Source of the DNA: Algibacter miyuki
Lineage (GTDB): Bacteria > Bacteroidota > Bacteroidia > Flavobacteriales > Flavobacteriaceae
Reading direction: 5' to 3'
Length of the DNA stretch: 64,000 nucleotides
Assembly: GCF_030409805.1 (NCBI RefSeq)
Contig: NZ_JAUFQP010000007.1
Span: 868,001-932,000, forward strand
Position 1 is the stretch's first letter; every line of letters begins with the position of its first letter. The notes below the pieces were generated by a model. The model was not told the origin of the DNA. It did no database searches and saw nothing but the letters and a program-made list of their open reading frames with translations. Made by a program: the position numbers and the translations under genes. This document shows positions 51,463 through 59,799 of this stretch, piece by piece.

Positions 51463-54174
51463 ATGAAGCATTTATACCCCAAATCGATACATTTTTTATT
51501 GTTAGTTTTTTTGTTTTCTGTTGCTGGTTATGCCCAGAATGGGGAAACGTTGTGGACAAAAACGAGTCAAAGTAGGTCGGCAAATTCAAAACAAACACCA
51601 AGAAAATCAACTCCAGAAAAAGCATTAAATTACAGTTTAGATATTGAGGGCTTAAAAGCGTATTTGAAAAATGCACCGCAACGTCAGGTGCATTCTAATT
51701 CTGATGTAATATTAAGTTTCCCTGTAAGTAATGGTGGTTTTGAGGCTTTTCAAATTGAAGAAGCTTCTGTTTTGCACCCCGATCTTCAGGCTAGCATGCC
51801 TAACTCCAGAAGTTATGTTGGTAAAAGTATAGACAACCCAGAAAATACCATCCGGTTAAGTATAACACCGCAAGGTTTACACACCATGATTATGTCTCCA
51901 GGGGAAGGAACACAGTATATAGATCCATTAAGTTATGGTGAATCTGATTACTTAGTGTATGGAAAAAAAGATTTACCACAGTTAGAAGATCATTTTTTAT
52001 GTGAATTTGAGACGGATGAAATTTTTGAAAAAGCAGCAGGAACAAAAGGTGTTGCTGTCGCTTTAAATGATGGATTTATTAGAACATTGAGAATTGCTTT
52101 AGCGAGTACGGTGGAGTATTCTCAATTTCATTGGGAGGCTGCAGGCTTAACAAGTGGAGATTCTGAAGCTGATAAAAAAGATGCGGTTATGAATGCTATG
52201 ATGGTAACCATGACTAGAGTTAATGGTATTTACGAGCGTGAATTATCGTTACATTTTGAATTTGTACCCAATAATAAGGATATTATTTTTATAGATAGCG
52301 ATAGTTTTAATAACAATAACGGGCAAACATTATTAGGGCAAAATCAAACCGAAATAGATAATACTATTGGTGATGCCAACTATGATATTGGCCATGTGTT
52401 TAGCACTGGTGGTGGTGGTGTAGCCGATTTAGGTTCAGCGTGTCTTTCTGGTTTTAAAGCAAGGGGAGTAACAGGATTAACTTCACCGGTTGGTGATGCT
52501 TATGATGTAGATTATGTTTCTCATGAATTGGGACACCAATTAGGAGCTCCGCATACGTTTAACAGTGAGCAAAACCAATGTGGCGATGGAAATAGAACGA
52601 ATTCTAATGCGTACGAGCCAGGAAGTGGAAGCACGATAATGGCCTACGCAGGACTTTGCAGTCCGGAGAATGTACAAAGTAATAGTGATGATTATTTTCA
52701 TCAAAAAAGTTTACAGATGATTTGGGCACATATTGCTACAGGTAGTGGTGCTTGTGCTACACAAACAACAAGCGGAAACAGTGAGCCAGTGGCAGTTGTT
52801 TCAGCAGGTAGTTATACTATTCCTATTTCTACACCTTATAAACTTATAGGAGCCTCAACTGATGCAGATGGTACGGCATCGCACACCTACACTTGGGAAC
52901 AATACGACTTAGGAAATGCTGGTTTACCATCGGAAAGTGATATGAGCGGTGGTCCTTTAGTGCGTTCTTATCAAGGAACAACAAATGCGACGCGTTATAT
53001 CCCTGAATTAAAAGATCTTATTTATTCAAATGGTTCTACTACTTGGGAAAAATTAGCGTCGGTAAGTCGTGATATCAATTTTAAATTGACCGTTAGAGAT
53101 AATGCTGCTTATGGTAGGACGGCTTCGGCAGATGTGGTTATAACAACCGTTTCAGCAGCTGGTCCTTTTGTGGTAACCTCACAAAATACAGCTGGTATTG
53201 GTTGGGTTGGTGGCGAGAGTAAAACCATTACTTGGGATGTTGCAGGAACTACCGGAAATGGTGTAAATACGGCTAATGTAAATATCCTTTTATCTACTGA
53301 TGGTGGATTAACGTATCCTATTGAGTTGGCCACAAATGTGAGTAACGATGGTTCGGAAACTATTACAGTGCCAGATATTACAGAGTCAAATTGTAGGGTG
53401 ATGGTTGAAGCTGTAGGAAATGTGTTTTTCGCTATAAATTCTGAAGATTTTGCTATTGGTTACACGGTAACGCAGACTTGCAATCAATATACTGTGTCGC
53501 CTAATTTGAGTATCCCTGATAATACGGCGGTTTTTGTGTTTAGCGAACTACTTGTAACGGAATCTACAGTAATAACCGATATTAATGTGGGGGTCGATTT
53601 TACTCATACGAGTCATGGTGACTTACAAGTGACTTTGTTTAATCCAGATTTTGATAGTGTTGATTTAATGCTGCCGTTTTACTGTTCTGCTGGAAATTTA
53701 AAGGTGAAATTTGATGATGATGCACCGGAAATAGATTGCTCTAATATGGATACTTATGAGGTGTATCAGGCACGAAATGCATTGTCTGCTTTTAATGGCG
53801 AAGACGCTTCAGGTATATGGCGACTTGGTGTAGCCGATGTTGGTGCTAATGATGAGGGGTTTTTAAATTCTTGGTATATTGAAATTTGTACCACCACCAC
53901 AGAGCCATTAAGTATGACCACTTTTGAGTTTGAAGATTTAAAAGTATTTCCAAACCCAAATAAGGGTGAGTTTAATTTTAAGCTTTCTACAGTATCGAGT
54001 AATATTGAGGTACAGGTTTTTGATATGAGAGGTCGCTCAATTTATAGTAATAATTTTGAGGGCAACGGAAACGTTAGCGATATGATACAATTAAATAATG
54101 CGCAATCGGGCATGTATATTTTAAGTGTAAATGATGGTTTTAAACAATCTACCCGAAAAATTATTGTTGAATAA
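51463..54174 (+). CDS. Secreted reprolysin-like (M12B) zinc metalloprotease with T9SS sorting domain
   Basis: A 903-aa exported protease. Order: signal peptide (ending GYAQ); a propeptide-like region; a reprolysin-type catalytic domain with the zinc motif HELGHQLGAPHTF starting at H354 and a downstream GSTIMAYAG Met-turn; Ig/PKD-like domains; a proprotein-convertase P-domain (residues ~680-820, ISIPDN-type strand, FTHTSHGDLQVTLFNP); and a type-A T9SS domain (VFPNPNKGEFNF...GMYILSV). It should degrade proteins outside the cell. It is monocistronic and convergent with pth. Confidence 0.94.
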   Translation: MKHLYPKSIHFLLLVFLFSVAGYAQNGETLWTKTSQSRSANSKQTPRKSTPEKALNYSLDIEGLKAYLKNAPQRQVHSNSDVILSFPVSNGGFEAFQIEEASVLHPDLQASMPNSRSYVGKSIDNPENTIRLSITPQGLHTMIMSPGEGTQYIDPLSYGESDYLVYGKKDLPQLEDHFLCEFETDEIFEKAAGTKGVAVALNDGFIRTLRIALASTVEYSQFHWEAAGLTSGDSEADKKDAVMNAMMVTMTRVNGIYERELSLHFEFVPNNKDIIFIDSDSFNNNNGQTLLGQNQTEIDNTIGDANYDIGHVFSTGGGGVADLGSACLSGFKARGVTGLTSPVGDAYDVDYVSHELGHQLGAPHTFNSEQNQCGDGNRTNSNAYEPGSGSTIMAYAGLCSPENVQSNSDDYFHQKSLQMIWAHIATGSGACATQTTSGNSEPVAVVSAGSYTIPISTPYKLIGASTDADGTASHTYTWEQYDLGNAGLPSESDMSGGPLVRSYQGTTNATRYIPELKDLIYSNGSTTWEKLASVSRDINFKLTVRDNAAYGRTASADVVITTVSAAGPFVVTSQNTAGIGWVGGESKTITWDVAGTTGNGVNTANVNILLSTDGGLTYPIELATNVSNDGSETITVPDITESNCRVMVEAVGNVFFAINSEDFAIGYTVTQTCNQYTVSPNLSIPDNTAVFVFSELLVTESTVITDINVGVDFTHTSHGDLQVTLFNPDFDSVDLMLPFYCSAGNLKVKFDDDAPEIDCSNMDTYEVYQARNALSAFNGEDASGIWRLGVADVGANDEGFLNSWYIEICTTTTEPLSMTTFEFEDLKVFPNPNKGEFNFKLSTVSSNIEVQVFDMRGRSIYSNNFEGNGNVSDMIQLNNAQSGMYILSVNDGFKQSTRKIIVE

Positions 54175-54182
54175 TACGTTGT

Positions 54183-54809
54183 TTATTTTCCGTTAAAGCT
54201 ATTCATGGTGTTACTCATTCCTGCTAAACCGAAGGATTTAATAAGTTCTATAGACTTGGTTAAACGTTCTTTTAGAGTTTTGTTTTCCTCGTCGCTCCAT
54301 TCGCCAAGTACGTAATCTATTTGTTTACCTTTACTGAAGGCGTCACTAATACCAAAGCGGAAACGGTTGTATTTTGTGGTGTTTAGTGTGCTTTGGATAT
54401 CTTTTAATCCGTTGTGGCCACCATCGCTACCTTTGGTTTTTACGCGTATACTTCCGAAGGGTAAGTTGAGGTCGTCTGTAATTACAAGTAAGTTTTCTAA
54501 TGGAATTTTTTCTTTGGTAAGCCAGTATTGCACGGCTTTACCACTTAAATTCATGTAGGTACTTGGTTTGAGTAAAATAAAGGTGCGTCCTTTTAATTTA
54601 TAGGTGGTTAGGTCGCCTAGTTTTTGTGTGGTAAAGGTAAGGTCTTCTTGGTGTGCTAAGTGATCTAAAACTTTAAAACCGATGTTATGGCGAGTGTTTT
54701 CATACTCTGATCCAATGTTTCCTAAACCAACTATTAAATATTTTTTCATAGGATTTTGCGCTTCTATGTTATGTTCTTTTCTGAATAGTTTTAATAAAAA
54801 TGACCACAT
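54183..54809 (-). CDS. pth: Peptidyl-tRNA hydrolase
   Basis: Cleaves peptidyl-tRNA released from stalled ribosomes. The start is set at ATG 54809 (MWSFLLKLFRKEHN), a 20-residue N-terminal extension in front of the usual MKKYLIVGLGNIG; the longer frame to 54980 runs through a repeat element and is unlikely. ATG 54749 is the alternative. Hallmarks: NTRHNIGFKVLDHLA with the catalytic His, LKPSTYMNLSGKAV, VITDDLNLPFGSIRVKTKGSDGGHNGLKDI. At 208 aa it has normal length. Confidence 0.95.
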   Translation of the reverse strand: MWSFLLKLFRKEHNIEAQNPMKKYLIVGLGNIGSEYENTRHNIGFKVLDHLAHQEDLTFTTQKLGDLTTYKLKGRTFILLKPSTYMNLSGKAVQYWLTKEKIPLENLLVITDDLNLPFGSIRVKTKGSDGGHNGLKDIQSTLNTTKYNRFRFGISDAFSKGKQIDYVLGEWSDEENKTLKERLTKSIELIKSFGLAGMSNTMNSFNGK

Positions 54810-54885
54810 TTTGGTGTTTTTGTTTAACAAACATAATAAATATGGTACTAATTTTTGGTGCTTTCCTTTTTTTAATAAAGTGGCC

Positions 54886-54981
54886 TTTGCGTTAGGGATT
54901 GTAGTGAAAAGCCCACAGCCTGACGCAGGAAGAGCGCGGACTTGTAGCGGAAAGCCCGACCCTTTTCGGGGAACGCCCAAA
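54886..54981 (+). repeat. Dispersed intergenic repeat, copy C
   Basis: Starts TTTGCGTTAGGGATTG and ends AGCGGAAAGCCCGACCC...GAACGCCCAAA, matching copies A and B at both ends. Inside, a second AGTGAAAAGCCC resembles the end motif AGCGGAAAGCCC. It lies just upstream of pth and downstream of rplY, on the opposite strand to both. Confidence 0.85.
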
Positions 54982-55007
54982 TTATTATAATTATTATTGG
55001 TAAAAAT

Positions 55008-55040
55008 AAAAAAGCATCCTGAATTAACAGAATGCTTTTT
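55008..55040. terminator. Terminator after rplY
   Basis: AAAAAGCAT and ATGCTTTTT form a 9-bp stem with T-runs at both ends; it follows the minus-strand rplY stop by 21 bp. Confidence 0.85.
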
Positions 55041-55061
55041 GTATTATGATAAGAATATGTT

Positions 55062-55676
55062 CTATTCTTGAGCTGCTTCTGCTGCTGGAGCTTCTGCACC
55101 TTCTTCTTCGTCGTCATCTTCAACAACTGCTGTTCTAGATGTTTTAATTTGACATACAACTGTGTTATCAGTATGTAAGAAAGTGTATTTTTCGTTTGCT
55201 AATTCGCTAACGGCAACTTTATCACCAATTTTTAATGGAGTAATATCTACTTCAATAAAATCTGGAAGGTTTGCTGGAAGTGCTTTAACACGTAATTTAC
55301 GGTTGTTTCTACGTAAGATACCACCATTTTTAACACCTTTAGAGTTTCCTACTAAGTTTACAGGAATATCTAATGCAATTTCTTTGTCTTCAAATAACTG
55401 ATAGAAATCTACGTGTAAAATTCCGTCTGTTACTGGGTGAAATTGAATGTCTTGTAATACAGCGTTTAAAGTTTCGCCGCTATCTAATTTAATCACAACT
55501 GTATGCGCATTAGGCGTGTATACTAGTTTTGAGAAAGCTAATTCTTGTGCTGAAAAATGCACTGGCTTGTCTCCTCCGTATAATACGCAAGGAACCTGAC
55601 CAGCATTACGTAAGGCTTTTGTTGCTTTTTTGCCTACGCTTTCTCTTTGAGATCCGTTGATTGTAATTGATTTCAT
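55062..55676 (-). CDS. rplY: 50S ribosomal protein L25/general stress protein Ctc
   Basis: Binds 5S rRNA in the large ribosomal subunit. The 204-aa protein is the two-domain CTC form: N-terminal L25 domain (residues ~1-90: [28 protein letters not shown]) and a C-terminal TL5/CTC domain ([33 protein letters not shown]), then an acidic tail ([13 protein letters not shown]). It follows prs with a 56-bp gap containing a small hairpin, so it may be read with prs. Confidence 0.96.
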   Translation of the reverse strand: MKSITINGSQRESVGKKATKALRNAGQVPCVLYGGDKPVHFSAQELAFSKLVYTPNAHTVVIKLDSGETLNAVLQDIQFHPVTDGILHVDFYQLFEDKEIALDIPVNLVGNSKGVKNGGILRRNNRKLRVKALPANLPDFIEVDITPLKIGDKVAVSELANEKYTFLHTDNTVVCQIKTSRTAVVEDDDEEEGAEAPAAEAAQE

Positions 55677-55713
55677 TCTTGTTTATATATATTAAATTAA
55701 TATTCTAATTTGG

Positions 55714-55730
55714 TTTCCCTTGCGGGGAAA
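55714..55730. other. Small hairpin between prs and rplY
   Basis: TTTCCC and GGGAAA around a 5-nt loop, without a T-run. It could be an intercistronic mRNA hairpin; a role as terminator is unlikely. Confidence 0.4.
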
Positions 55731-55732
55731 TG

Positions 55733-56674
55733 TTACATTACAAAACTTGAACTAATAGACGTATTGTTGTGTACCTTATCCATAACTTGAGCAAATAAAT
55801 CTGCGCAACTTAATACACGAATTTTATCGCTTAATGGTTTTACCGGAATAGAATCGGTTACAATAAGTTCTTCTAATTTTGAGTTTTCTAATTTTTTATA
55901 GGCATCACCTGATAAAATAGGGTGTGTACAAATAGCTCTAACGCTTAATGCTCCACGTTCCATCATTAAATCGGCTGCTTTTGCTAATGTTCCGGCTGTA
56001 TCAACCATATCATCTACCAATACAACGTTTTTTCCTGTTACATCACCAATAAGCTCCATGTGTGAAATTACATTGGCTTTTGCGCGTTGTTTATAACAAA
56101 TTACTACATCACTTTTTAATGCTTTAGAATAGGCATAAGCTCTTTTAGAGCCTCCCATATCTGGCGATGCAATAGTTAAATTTGGTAAGTTTAAACTGCG
56201 TAAGTACGGTAAAAATATAGTGGATGCAAAAAGGTGATCTACTGGTTTTTCGAAAAAACCTTGTATCTGGTCAGCATGTAAATCCATGGTGATGATACGT
56301 GTTGCACCTGCTGCTTCTAACATTTTTGCCACCAATTTTGCTGCAATTGGCACTCTTGGTTTGTCTTTTCTATCTTGTCTTGCCCAACCAAAATATGGTA
56401 AAACCGCTGTAATGTGTCTTGCTGATGCGCGTTTTGCTGCATCAATCATTAACAACATTTCCATTAAGTTTTCTGGACCAGGGTTTGTTGAACCTATGAT
56501 AAAAATACGAGCTCCACGTATAGACTCCTCGTAAGACGGTTGGAATTCTCCATCGCTATAGGTTGAGGTAATTACTTTACCTAGTTCTGCTCCGTATGCT
56601 TTAGCGATTTTCTCACCAAGGACTTTACTTTGAGTACACGCAAAAATTTTAGCTTCTGTTACTACTATGGGCAT
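55733..56674 (-). CDS. prs: Ribose-phosphate pyrophosphokinase
   Basis: Makes PRPP from ribose 5-phosphate and ATP, the entry point for nucleotide, His and Trp synthesis. The 313-aa protein has the class I PRPP synthetase layout: STYSDGEFQPSYEESIRG, RQDRKDKPRVPIAAKLVAKMLEAAG, ITMDLHADQIQGFF and the PRPP-binding loop VVLVDDMVDTAGTLAKAA. Its leader contains a 12-bp perfect palindrome and a perfect -7 box. Confidence 0.98.
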   Translation of the reverse strand: MPIVVTEAKIFACTQSKVLGEKIAKAYGAELGKVITSTYSDGEFQPSYEESIRGARIFIIGSTNPGPENLMEMLLMIDAAKRASARHITAVLPYFGWARQDRKDKPRVPIAAKLVAKMLEAAGATRIITMDLHADQIQGFFEKPVDHLFASTIFLPYLRSLNLPNLTIASPDMGGSKRAYAYSKALKSDVVICYKQRAKANVISHMELIGDVTGKNVVLVDDMVDTAGTLAKAADLMMERGALSVRAICTHPILSGDAYKKLENSKLEELIVTDSIPVKPLSDKIRVLSCADLFAQVMDKVHNNTSISSSFVM

Positions 56675-56694
56675 GGTTGTTGTGCTGTTTTATA

Positions 56695-56734
56695 GTGCTT
56701 AAGCACCGCTTATTTTAAACAAGGTGCAAATTTA
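56695..56734 (-). promoter_or_regulatory. prs promoter box and leader palindrome
   Basis: On the minus strand the -7 box TAAATTTG (56734-56727) is a perfect TAnnTTTG match. Between it and the prs ATG lies GTGCTTAAGCAC (56706-56695), a self-complementary 12-mer that shares the TGCTTAA/TTAAGCA core of the serS leader hairpin. Confidence 0.55.
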
Positions 56735-56800
56735 TGGATTTATTTTTACCTAAAATGTATATTGGTGCGTATTTTTTGGGTGATATATCGAAAAAATCTA

Positions 56801-56808
56801 TATTTTTG
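56801..56808 (+). promoter_or_regulatory. -7 promoter box for tRNA-Leu
   Basis: TATTTTTG, a perfect TAnnTTTG match, 11 bp before the tRNA; a TTTG at 56775-56778, 22 bp upstream, fits the -33 element. Confidence 0.6.
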
Positions 56809-56819
56809 CTGCTCCAAAT

Positions 56820-56902
56820 GCTCAAGTGGTGGAATTGGTAGACACGTCGGATTCAAAATCCGATTCTTCGGAGTGCGGGTTCGATTCCCGCCTTGAGTAC
56901 CA
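56820..56902 (+). tRNA. tRNA-Leu (anticodon CAA)
   Basis: The 83-nt gene folds as a class II tRNA: acceptor arm GCTCAAG paired with CTTGAGT (one G-T pair), a D-arm with TGGTAGAC, an anticodon stem TCGGA/TCCGA with loop TTCAAAA (anticodon CAA, reading UUG), a long variable arm typical of leucine, and the T-loop GTTCGATTC. The 3' CCA is encoded. Confidence 0.97.
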
Positions 56903-56906
56903 AAAA

Positions 56907-56939
56907 CCCTTTAAAAACAACGTTTTTAAAGGGCTTTTT
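56907..56939 (+). terminator. Terminator after tRNA-Leu
   Basis: CCCTTTAAAAAC and GTTTTTAAAGGG form a perfect 12-bp stem with a 3-nt loop, followed by CTTTTT. Confidence 0.85.
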
Positions 56940-56967
56940 AATTTTATTTTCTATTAAATTTAGTTTT

Positions 56968-58431
56968 TTAATGCTTCTTATAAGGTACTGTTCCTAAGTG
57001 ATCAACCTTAATGCCCCATTTATCTAAATAATGTGTGCCTGGAAGAAATTGATCCCCATTAGCTTTTAATCGTTGTGTTAAACGGCTATCTAAATCGGAT
57101 TGTAGTACGGCATAATCAGTTTTGTTTACTAAATTATTCATTTGGTGTGGATCTTCCTCGTTATTGAATAGTAACCAAGGACCATTTAAATCTTTTACGT
57201 AGGTGTACTTTTCGGTAACCAAACCTCGGTATTCTCTACCTTGGCGTTTTGGCTTGTTCCATTCGCCAAACGGTTGCACACATGTTATTATAGTTTCTTT
57301 ACCAACGGTATCATCTTTACCTTCCATATAAGGTTTGTAATTAATGCCTTCAATCGGTTCTGGTATATTGATTTGGCATAAACTTAATAAGGTTGGTAAA
57401 ATATCTTCGGAATTTAAAATGGCTTCTCGCTTACCGGGTTTTATACCTAAATATTTAGGAATATGAACAAGCATAGGCACTCGAACCGATTCATCAAAAG
57501 GTTGTTGTTTTCTATAAGCTCCTTGTGAACCTAGTAAATCGCCATGATCGGAAGTAAATACAATTATGGTATTATCTAATTGGTTATTACTTTTTAGATC
57601 CTGAATTAATTCCCCAACCATATCGTCTAAAGCAACTATATGTGCATAATAACCTGCAATATCTTTTCTTACTTTGGTTGCTATATTTTCTGGTACATTC
57701 GGCCTTAATTCCATGTCGTCCGGATTAAACATATCTCTATATTTTTTTGGAGCAGAATCATAAGGGTTGTGTGGCGTTCCCCAAGAAAGCATTAATAAAA
57801 AGGGATTGTTTACATTTTTTTTTGAATTGATATAATCAATCGCTGCGTCTGTTTGTTCGAAGGTATCATAACCATTCCAGGTTTTAGGCGTTGGATCATT
57901 ATTATCATAATAGATTGAACTGTTGTAGTTATGCGTGCATTCATTAGCCATCCAAAACTGAAAGCCTTGTCTTCTGTTTCCAGGTGGAATAAAACTTTCT
58001 CTTCCATGCCCATCGATATGCCACTTGCCAATAAACCCAGTGTCATAGCCTGCTTTATTATAAATTTTTGCCATGGAAACAGCATTAGTATCGAGTTGAA
58101 CATCGTTCATAAAAACGCCGTTTGTTAGCGGACGCTGCCCTGTAATTAACGAAGCTTTAAATGGTGTACAAACCGGCATGCCCGATACAGCATTTTTGAA
58201 GTTGACGCTTATGGCTTCTAAATTATCGAGGTGTGGTGTGTTTACATTGGGGTCGCCGGCATAGCTTGTAGATTGCGCTCTAAGTTGGTCGGTTAAAATA
58301 ATGAGGACATTAGGTTGTTTTTCATCCGAAGTAATATGGTGCTTTTTAGTGGTTGATTTACAGGAGACTAAAACTAAAAGGAACAGAATGTATGCGGTTT
58401 TAAACATATAGGAGTGCTGTGATTTTTTCAT
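56968..58431 (-). CDS. Sulfatase-family lipoprotein (S1 type) with CTPFK maturation motif
   Basis: A 487-aa protein with a lipoprotein signal (VLVSC, then KSTTKKHH; no acidic residues after Cys, so probably facing the periplasm). The sulfatase fold is clear: NVLIILTDQLRAQSTSYAGDP with the first metal ligands, FIGKWHIDGHGRE and IIVFTSDHGDLLG. The formylglycine position is C88 in PVCTPFKASLITG; the consensus is CxPxR, but here K92 replaces Arg. It probably removes sulfate from a polysaccharide. It lies 227 bp after the discoidin lipoprotein gene at the end of the PUL, next to tRNA-Leu. An ATG at 58407 is an alternative start. Confidence 0.92.
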   Translation of the reverse strand: MKKSQHSYMFKTAYILFLLVLVSCKSTTKKHHITSDEKQPNVLIILTDQLRAQSTSYAGDPNVNTPHLDNLEAISVNFKNAVSGMPVCTPFKASLITGQRPLTNGVFMNDVQLDTNAVSMAKIYNKAGYDTGFIGKWHIDGHGRESFIPPGNRRQGFQFWMANECTHNYNSSIYYDNNDPTPKTWNGYDTFEQTDAAIDYINSKKNVNNPFLLMLSWGTPHNPYDSAPKKYRDMFNPDDMELRPNVPENIATKVRKDIAGYYAHIVALDDMVGELIQDLKSNNQLDNTIIVFTSDHGDLLGSQGAYRKQQPFDESVRVPMLVHIPKYLGIKPGKREAILNSEDILPTLLSLCQINIPEPIEGINYKPYMEGKDDTVGKETIITCVQPFGEWNKPKRQGREYRGLVTEKYTYVKDLNGPWLLFNNEEDPHQMNNLVNKTDYAVLQSDLDSRLTQRLKANGDQFLPGTHYLDKWGIKVDHLGTVPYKKH

Positions 58432-58539
58432 AAAATAATGTGTTTATTCTATCGGTTTTATTTATATAAAAATAAAATAGAGCTTAAAAGTAAGCATTTT
58501 GGAGTAAAAATTAACTTACAAGTGCTTTGCTAGAGGTGC

Positions 58540-58582
58540 AAAAAAAATCCCTTTCTGCTTTATGCAAAAAGAGATTTTTTTT
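58540..58582. terminator. Imperfect terminator between PUL lipoprotein gene and sulfatase gene
   Basis: AAAAAAAATC...CTTT.TGC pairs imperfectly with GCA.AAAG.GATTTTTTTT, with mismatches and flanking A and T runs. It may partly end the SusC-SusD transcript before the sulfatase. Confidence 0.45.
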
Positions 58583-58595
58583 ATGATCTTTATAA

Positions 58596-58622
58596 GATTA
58601 TAAGGGTTTTACCCTTATAATC
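58596..58622. repeat. Perfect 12-bp inverted repeat (hairpin)
   Basis: GATTATAAGGGT and ACCCTTATAATC around a 3-nt loop, 36 bp after the DUF4998 gene stop. No T-run follows directly on the minus strand, so it is more likely an mRNA 3'-end or processing hairpin than a terminator by itself. Confidence 0.75.
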
Positions 58623-58658
58623 AAATGAGCTAAAATTTTGGAAGATGCTTGAATGTTT

Positions 58659-59777
58659 TTACAACTCCACTTTACCATAAACATTAATCTCTCCGATAAC
58701 GAAATAATCTTCTGGCCCCGTTAATGCCACGAATTTAAAATAATTGGCTTTTGGCATAGACGCAATTTCATAAAACTGACCTTCATTGGTCAGCCTGTTA
58801 AAATTAAATTCGCCTAAATCTTCCCAGGTTTCATTATCAGCGCTAACTAATAATTGGAAGGTGTCGCAAGCTCTATCATCATCTGTCATTCTGAAAATTT
58901 CAAACCCACTAATGGTTGCTTCATATCCCATATCAACGGTAACAAAATGTGGGTAGCTTGAATTACTAGCGTGAGTGTGCCATCTTGAACCCGGATTGCC
59001 GTCAATAACATTAGTGACTCTATTGGCTTCACTAGAATTGTGTTGCGTTGAAAAATCAGTAACGCTGAAGGTCGTCTTATCCAAAAGGAAATACGCTTCA
59101 GGGTTGTCCACATATTCCGTGGCGAAAGTATCAATACTTAACGGGTCGGGCGTATAAAGTGATCGATATTGATAGGGCATGCTAGCGTCGTAATTTTCAA
59201 GAAGTGAATTTTCTTCAGTTTCATCAAAGGATAGAATACTTTCCTGACCATCCATATCTGTAAACTTGACTTCTGTAGCAATAAAACCTTTTGATAAATC
59301 AGGTTCTCCCCAATTGATAAAAACTTGCCCATTAGCATCCATCACGTTTTTTATGATAGGTCTGTTCCTTAAAGAGGAGGCGTAATTTTCTCCATAAGCA
59401 ACGCCAAAAGCTTCTACTGGAACAGAAATGTTTCCTTCGCTGTCGTAGTTACGAATGAAAAAGGTATAGGTGTTTTCTAGTAAATTATCAATAATAACAG
59501 ATATTGAATCTGTTCCAGTTGGCATAGGAACATGAAGCGAATCTTGATAATTATTCCAAAAAATTTGAGCATGTGTCACACTAGGATCAACATTTTTTAA
59601 CCAAGACACTTTTACTCTGTTTTTTCCTGGATAAGCTGTTGGTTGTACGGCAATTCCAGGGTAAACAATACCACCGGGTACAACAAACTCTTCATACGAA
59701 TCTTCCATTTTAGAGCAACTAGTGCAACATAAAAGGGCAAGACTAAAAATGATTATTATAAACGAAATATTTTTCAT
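58659..59777 (-). CDS. DUF4998-type lipoprotein with C-terminal discoidin (F5/8 type C) domain
   Basis: A 372-aa lipoprotein (signal ending CCTSC, then SKMEDSYEE, an acidic stretch that suggests surface export). The N-terminal half fits DUF4998, a fibronectin-like module: YPGKNRVKVSWLKNVDPSVTHAQIFWNN. The C-terminal ~150 residues form a discoidin-type carbohydrate-binding fold: NVIDGNPGSRWHTHASNSSYPHFVTVDMG, then FRMTDDDRACDTFQLLVS. It is the fourth gene of the SusC-SusD operon (22-bp gap) and probably binds the target glycan at the cell surface. Confidence 0.85.
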   Translation of the reverse strand: MKNISFIIIIFSLALLCCTSCSKMEDSYEEFVVPGGIVYPGIAVQPTAYPGKNRVKVSWLKNVDPSVTHAQIFWNNYQDSLHVPMPTGTDSISVIIDNLLENTYTFFIRNYDSEGNISVPVEAFGVAYGENYASSLRNRPIIKNVMDANGQVFINWGEPDLSKGFIATEVKFTDMDGQESILSFDETEENSLLENYDASMPYQYRSLYTPDPLSIDTFATEYVDNPEAYFLLDKTTFSVTDFSTQHNSSEANRVTNVIDGNPGSRWHTHASNSSYPHFVTVDMGYEATISGFEIFRMTDDDRACDTFQLLVSADNETWEDLGEFNFNRLTNEGQFYEIASMPKANYFKFVALTGPEDYFVIGEINVYGKVEL

Positions 59778-59799
59778 ATTTATTTTTTAAAGTTAGTAG

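Noticed and set aside
54810..54980. Longer peptidyl-tRNA hydrolase frame
   Set aside because: The extension reads through dispersed repeat copy C and has no homology to the Pth N-terminus.
56903..56967. Attachment-site repeat of the tRNA 3' end
   Set aside because: No second copy of the tRNA-Leu 3' end was found in the window; the inverted repeat here is a terminator.
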